Part shown: positions 6,566 to 9,806 of the stretch, piece by piece | Position numbering within the stretch: the stretch's first letter is position 1 | How the letters are laid out: each line of letters opens with the position of its first letter | Assembly: GCA_046565865.1 (NCBI GenBank) | Contig: JBKHXU010000180.1 | Location: 1-9,806, forward strand | Direction: 5' to 3' | DNA length: 9,806 bases | Origin: JBKHXU01 sp046565865 | GTDB lineage: Bacteria > Pseudomonadota > Gammaproteobacteria > Acidiferrobacterales > Sulfurifustaceae | The notes under the pieces: generated by a model | The model's database searches: none | The model's input: only the letters and a program-made list of their open reading frames with translations | What the model was told of the DNA's origin: nothing | Program-made: the position numbers and the translations under genes

Positions 6566-6594
6566 AGCTTATAACCCCAAAAGTTAAGTAAGCT
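6566..6594 (+). other. AT-rich hairpin in the tRNA-nuoA gap
   Basis: AGCTTA (6566-6571) pairs with TAAGCT (6589-6594), and TAAC (6572-6575) pairs with GTTA (6583-6586). This gives a 10-bp stem with a 2-nt bulge (6587-6588) and loop CCCAAAA. It is AT-rich in a GC-rich region and is followed by T-rich sequence (6598-6606), but not by a clean T-run. It might be a weak terminator for the secG-tRNA transcript or a protein-binding site upstream of the nuo promoter. It also contains a TATAAC resembling a -10 box, without a matching -35 box. Confidence 0.35.
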
Positions 6595-6628
6595 GCTGTT
6601 TGCTTTGAGTTGTGCGGCGGTTTTTGTC

Positions 6629-6658
6629 TTGACTTTGCGCGCGCCGAAAGCCTAGACT
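6629..6658 (+). promoter_or_regulatory. Probable sigma-70-type promoter of the nuo operon
   Basis: TTGACT (6629-6634, 5/6 match to the -35 consensus) and TAGACT (6653-6658, 4/6 match to -10) are spaced 18 nt apart. Transcription would begin near 6664-6666, leaving a leader of about 40 nt before the nuoA ATG at 6704. This is the best promoter match I saw, and it lies in the only gap over 200 nt, just where an operon start is expected. Confidence 0.6.
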
Positions 6659-6703
6659 CGCCCACACTTTTCACCATCGCTTCTTGCGCGAGCCGCGCAC
6701 CCA

Positions 6704-7060
6704 ATGTTGCAGAACTACGTACCGATTCTGATCTTCATGCTGGTCGCGCTCTTCATCGGTGGCGCGATGATGGGGCTCGGGCGCCTGCTCGGACCGCACA
6801 AGCCGGACGCGGCCAAGCTGTCGCCGTACGAGTGCGGCTTCGAGGCGTTCGAAGATTCGCGCATGAAGTTCGACGTGCGCTACTACCTTGTCGCCATCCT
6901 GTTCATTCTGTTCGATCTCGAAATCGCATTTTTATTTCCGTGGGCGGTCGTGCTCGATGAGATCGGCATTGTCGGTTTCACCTCGATGATGGTGTTCCTC
7001 GCGATCCTGGTGGTCGGTTTCATCTACGAATGGAAGAAGGGTGCGCTCGAGTGGGAATGA
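6704..7060 (+). CDS. nuoA: NADH-quinone oxidoreductase subunit A
   Basis: NuoA is a small membrane subunit of respiratory complex I, at the junction of the proton-pumping arm and the peripheral arm. The 118-residue protein shows three membrane segments (about 5-26, 61-82, 89-108). The conserved loop has PYECGFEAFE (41-50) and the RMKFDVRYYLVAILFILFDLE block (53-73), with D71 and E73 aligning with acidic residues important in E. coli NuoA. It is the first gene of the nuo operon, about 40 nt after a probable promoter. No strong Shine-Dalgarno is visible, but the ATG at 6704 gives the normal N-terminus. Its stop overlaps the nuoB ATG by four bases. Confidence 0.97.
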   Translation: MLQNYVPILIFMLVALFIGGAMMGLGRLLGPHKPDAAKLSPYECGFEAFEDSRMKFDVRYYLVAILFILFDLEIAFLFPWAVVLDEIGIVGFTSMMVFLAILVVGFIYEWKKGALEWE

Positions 7061-7578
7061 CGCGCGCCGACTCGTTGCCGAGCATCATCGCACGCGGGCC
7101 CGCTGAGCCGGCGGACCTGTACCAGCGCGGCTGGGTCACGACGCAAGTCGACAAGCTGGTCAACGCTGCGCGCACCGGGTCGCTCTGGCCCATGACCTTT
7201 GGCCTCGCTTGCTGCGCGGTGGAAATGATGCATGCCGCCGCCTCGCGCTACGACATGGACCGGTTCGGCATGGTGTTCCGCCCGAGCCCGCGCCAGTCCG
7301 ACGTCATGATCGTCGCCGGTACGCTGGTGAACAAGATGGCGCCGGCGCTGCGCAAGGTGTACGACCAGATGCCGGAGCCGCGCTGGGTGATCTCGATGGG
7401 TTCGTGCGCCAATGGCGGCGGCTACTATCACTATTCGTACGCGGTCGTGCGCGGTTGCGACCGCATCGTGCCGGTGGACGTCTACGTTCCCGGTTGCCCG
7501 CCGACGGCGGAGGCCTTGCTCTACGGCATTTTGCAGCTGCAGAACAAGATCCGCCGCACCCAGACCATCGCGCGTTAA
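7057..7578 (+). CDS. nuoB: NADH-quinone oxidoreductase subunit B
   Basis: NuoB carries the terminal 4Fe-4S cluster N2, which passes electrons to quinone. Counting from the ATG at 7057 (173 residues), the N2 ligands are C52, C53 (GLACCAVEMM), C117 (SMGSCANGGG) and C147 (VPGCPPT). The other conserved stretches RPSPRQSDVMIVAGT and YYHYSYAVVRGCDRIVPVD are intact. I chose 7057 because it makes an ATGA overlap with nuoA. An in-frame ATG at 7030 and a GTG at 7051 are possible, but 7030 would overlap nuoA by 31 nt and add a non-conserved leader. The first 20 or so residues are variable in the family. nuoC follows after 15 nt. Confidence 0.96.
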   Translation: MTRADSLPSIIARGPAEPADLYQRGWVTTQVDKLVNAARTGSLWPMTFGLACCAVEMMHAAASRYDMDRFGMVFRPSPRQSDVMIVAGTLVNKMAPALRKVYDQMPEPRWVISMGSCANGGGYYHYSYAVVRGCDRIVPVDVYVPGCPPTAEALLYGILQLQNKIRRTQTIAR

Positions 7579-7593
7579 TCGGCGTTCGCCCGC

Positions 7594-8199
7594 ATGACTG
7601 ACTCGCTTGCCCCGATCGCCGCCCTCGCCACGGAATTGTTCGGCGACGCGGTCACCCAGGCTACGCTCGCGCGCAACGAGCTGACGCTCGAAGTGCGGCG
7701 CGACGACATCCTCAAGGTGTGCCGCACGCTGCGCGACGACGGTCGCTTCGGCTGCGCGCAGTTGATCGATTTGTGCGGTGTCGACTATTCCACGTACCGC
7801 GCCGAATCGCGCGAGGGCGTGCGCGGCGGCCCGCGCTTCGCCGTGGTGTATCACCTGCTGTCGCTGAAACACAATCGGCGCATCCGTCTGCGTGCGTACC
7901 TGGACGATGCGATGCCGCTGATCGCGTCCGTGGTCGACATCTGGAATTCCGCCAACTGGTTCGAGCGTGAGGCGTTCGACCTTTTTGGCATCGTGTTCGA
8001 CGGCCATCCGGATTTGCGCCGCATCCTCACCGACTACGGTTTCATCGGCCACCCGTTCCGCAAGGATTTCCCGCTGATCGGCAATGTCGAGATGCGCTAC
8101 GACGCCGAGAAGCAGCGCGTGGTGTACCAGCCGGTGACGATCACGCACCGCGTGCTGGTGCCGCGCGTGATCCGCGACGAGGACTTCGCGCGTGGCTGA
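7594..8199 (+). CDS. nuoC: NADH-quinone oxidoreductase subunit C
   Basis: NuoC (30-kDa subunit family) is a peripheral-arm subunit next to NuoD and NuoB near the quinone site. The 201-residue protein carries the family signature at 124-133 (EREAFDLFGI), followed by HPDLRRILTDYGFIGHPFRKDFPL (138-161) and the terminal block RYDAEKQRVVYQPVTI. It is a stand-alone nuoC, not the nuoCD fusion of enteric bacteria. The ATG at 7594 follows nuoB by 15 nt with no strong Shine-Dalgarno. Its last 8 nt overlap nuoD, which starts at a GTG in another frame. Residues 72-80 (SREGVRGGP) form a short, possibly variable loop. Confidence 0.96.
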   Translation: MTDSLAPIAALATELFGDAVTQATLARNELTLEVRRDDILKVCRTLRDDGRFGCAQLIDLCGVDYSTYRAESREGVRGGPRFAVVYHLLSLKHNRRIRLRAYLDDAMPLIASVVDIWNSANWFEREAFDLFGIVFDGHPDLRRILTDYGFIGHPFRKDFPLIGNVEMRYDAEKQRVVYQPVTITHRVLVPRVIRDEDFARG

Positions 8200-9445
8200 G
8201 ATCCGCAACTACACCATGAACTTCGGGCCGCAGCACCCGGCGGCGCACGGCGTGCTGCGCCTGGTGATGGAGCTGGACGGCGAGGTCATCGAGCGCACCG
8301 ACCCGCACATCGGCCTGCTGCACCGCGCGACCGAGAAGCTCGCCGAGTCGAAACCGTTCAACCAGTCGATCGGCTACATGGATCGGTTGGACTACGTGTC
8401 GATGATGTGCAACGAGCACGCCTACGTCATGGCGATCGAGAAGCTCGTCGGCATCGAGCCACCGATCCGCGCGCTTCACATCCGCACGATGTTCGATGAG
8501 ATCACGCGCATCCTGAACCACGTGCTGTGGCTCGGCACGCACGCGCTCGATATCGGCGCCATGACCGTGTTCCTTTATTGCTTCCGCGAGCGCGAGGACT
8601 TATTCGACTGCTACGAAGCGGTGTCGGGCGCACGCATGCATGCGACCTATTACCGCCCCGGCGGCGTTCACCGCGACCTGCCGGACGAGATGCCGAAGTA
8701 CCAGGCATCGACCGTGCGCGATGCCAAAGACGTGGCGCGGTTGAACGCCAATCGCGAGGGCTCGCTGCTCGATTTCATCTGGGACTTCACCGAGCGCTTC
8801 CCCGGTTACGTCGACGAGTACGAGACGCTGCTCACCGACAATCGCATCTGGAAGCAACGCACCGTCGGCATCGGCGTGGTCTCGCCCGAGCGCGCGTTGC
8901 AGCTCGGTTTCACCGGCCCAATGCTGCGCGGTTCCGGCGTCGAGTGGGACCTGCGCAAGAAGCAGCCGTACGCGATGTACGATCGCATCGACTTCGACAT
9001 CCCGGTCGGCGCCAACGGCGATTGCTACGATCGTTACCTGGTGCGCATCGAAGAGATGCGCCAGAGCAACCGCATCGTGCGCCAATGCGTGGAGTGGTTG
9101 CGGCGCAATCCGGGCCCGGTCATGACCGACAACCACAAAATCGCCGCACCCGCGCGCGAGGAAATGAAGGCCGACATGGAGGCCTTGATCCACCACTTCA
9201 AGCTCTTCACCGAGGGTTACTGCGTGCCCGAGGGCGAGGTGTACACCGCGGTCGAGGCGCCGAAGGGCGAGTTCGGTATCTATATGATCAGCGACGGTGC
9301 CAACAAGCCGTACCGGGTGAAGATCCGCGCACCGGGTTTCGCGCATCTTGCGGCGCTCGATGAAATGACGCGCGGCCACATGATCGCCGACCTCGTCGCC
9401 ATCATCGGCACCCAAGACATCGTGTTCGGGGAGATCGACCGCTGA
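8192..9445 (+). CDS. nuoD: NADH-quinone oxidoreductase subunit D
   Basis: NuoD (49-kDa subunit family, related to the large subunit of NiFe hydrogenases) forms the quinone-binding pocket with NuoB. The 417-residue protein begins with the conserved MNFGPQHPAAHGVLRL (9-24). H19 and Y68 (in DRLDYVSMM) lie 49 residues apart, as do the quinone-contacting His38 and Tyr87 of Thermus Nqo4. The C-terminal block (PYRVKIRAPGFAHL, then DLVAIIGTQDIVFGEIDR) is the normal family ending. Translation starts at GTG 8192, with GAGGA (8179-8183) 8 nt upstream. The start lies inside the end of nuoC (8-nt overlap), suggesting coupling. The stop shares one base with the nuoE ATG. Confidence 0.97.
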   Translation: MAEIRNYTMNFGPQHPAAHGVLRLVMELDGEVIERTDPHIGLLHRATEKLAESKPFNQSIGYMDRLDYVSMMCNEHAYVMAIEKLVGIEPPIRALHIRTMFDEITRILNHVLWLGTHALDIGAMTVFLYCFREREDLFDCYEAVSGARMHATYYRPGGVHRDLPDEMPKYQASTVRDAKDVARLNANREGSLLDFIWDFTERFPGYVDEYETLLTDNRIWKQRTVGIGVVSPERALQLGFTGPMLRGSGVEWDLRKKQPYAMYDRIDFDIPVGANGDCYDRYLVRIEEMRQSNRIVRQCVEWLRRNPGPVMTDNHKIAAPAREEMKADMEALIHHFKLFTEGYCVPEGEVYTAVEAPKGEFGIYMISDGANKPYRVKIRAPGFAHLAALDEMTRGHMIADLVAIIGTQDIVFGEIDR

Positions 9446-9806
9446 TGAGCGCGCAACTCGAACCGCGTCCGGCGGTAATGCTGTCCGAACGCGCCCGCGC
9501 GGCGATCGACCGCTGGATCGCCAAGTTCCCGCCCGATCGCAAGCGCGCGGCCGTGCTCGCCGCGCTTACCATCGTGCAGGAAGAGCACGGCGGTTGGCTC
9601 ACGCCGGAACTCATCGAGGCGGTGGCGCGCTACCTCGACATGCCGCCGGTAGCGGCGATGGAAGTCGCGACGTTCTATAGCCTGTTCGATCACAAGCCGG
9701 TCGGGCGCCACAAGATATACGTGTGCACGAATATTTCCTGCTGGTTGTGCGGCTCGGAACAGATCGTGGAGCACCTTAAAAAGCGTCTCGGTGTCGAAGT
9801 CGGCGG
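9445..9806 (+). CDS. nuoE: NADH-quinone oxidoreductase subunit E (3' end outside window)
   Basis: NuoE (24-kDa subunit family, thioredoxin-like fold) binds the 2Fe-2S cluster N1a in the NADH-dehydrogenase module. The frame opens with ATG at 9445 in a TGATG junction with nuoD and stays open to the window end, giving 120 codons. Recognisable parts are the N-terminal helical domain (AVLAALTIVQEEHGGWLTPE, about 36-55), the VATFYSLF motif (74-81) and the first cluster motif CTNISC with C94 and C99. The second pair of cysteine ligands should lie beyond the window. An extra cysteine, C102, follows the first pair. The gene is incomplete only because the window ends. Confidence 0.94.
   Translation, partial: MSAQLEPRPAVMLSERARAAIDRWIAKFPPDRKRAAVLAALTIVQEEHGGWLTPELIEAVARYLDMPPVAAMEVATFYSLFDHKPVGRHKIYVCTNISCWLCGSEQIVEHLKKRLGVEVG

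Noticed and set aside
7030..7056. An upstream ATG for nuoB at 7030.
   Set aside because: It would overlap nuoA by 31 nt and add a non-conserved leader; the ATG at 7057 in an ATGA overlap is more likely.

Overview
The window is a GC-rich stretch of a proteobacterial chromosome. All recognisable genes are housekeeping genes on the + strand, packed tightly: rlmE - ftsH - folP - glmM - tpiA - secG - tRNA-Leu(GAG) - nuoA - nuoB - nuoC - nuoD - nuoE (cut by the window end). The order and protein sequences point to Gammaproteobacteria in the broad sense (Betaproteobacteria or an early-branching gammaproteobacterium). Three things support this: an FtsH with the HESGH zinc motif and a GVTMQLP stretch, separate nuoC and nuoD genes (fused in enteric bacteria), and the secG/tRNA-Leu(GAG) link also found in E. 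coli. I cannot place it more exactly from sequence alone.

Layout. Positions 1-172 hold no gene I can support, but 16-149 is almost wholly covered by four successive inverted repeats. Then come rlmE (23S rRNA 2'-O-methyltransferase, 173-796) and, after 133 nt, ftsH (membrane AAA+ zinc protease, 930-2840, TTG start). A 121-nt gap carrying a perfect 11-bp palindrome leads to folP (2962-3807), which overlaps glmM (3804-5159) by ATGA. After 97 nt with a candidate promoter come tpiA (5257-6015) and secG (6028-6369). Two back-to-back hairpins then lead into tRNA-Leu(GAG) (6403-6487). A 216-nt gap holds a good sigma-70-type promoter (6629-6658), which starts the respiratory complex I operon: nuoA, nuoB, nuoC, nuoD and nuoE, with overlaps or very short gaps.

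The genes fall into three functional blocks: RNA and protein quality control (rlmE, ftsH), folate, cell-wall precursor, glycolysis and secretion (folP, glmM, tpiA, secG), and the first five subunits of NADH:quinone oxidoreductase. Every complete coding region keeps the catalytic or ligand residues I could check, so none looks broken.

I found no mobile element, CRISPR array or defence cassette, and no previously undescribed system. What deserves a second look is in the gaps: the hairpin cascade before rlmE, the palindrome before folP, the twin hairpins before the tRNA, and a few unusual residues in otherwise ordinary enzymes.
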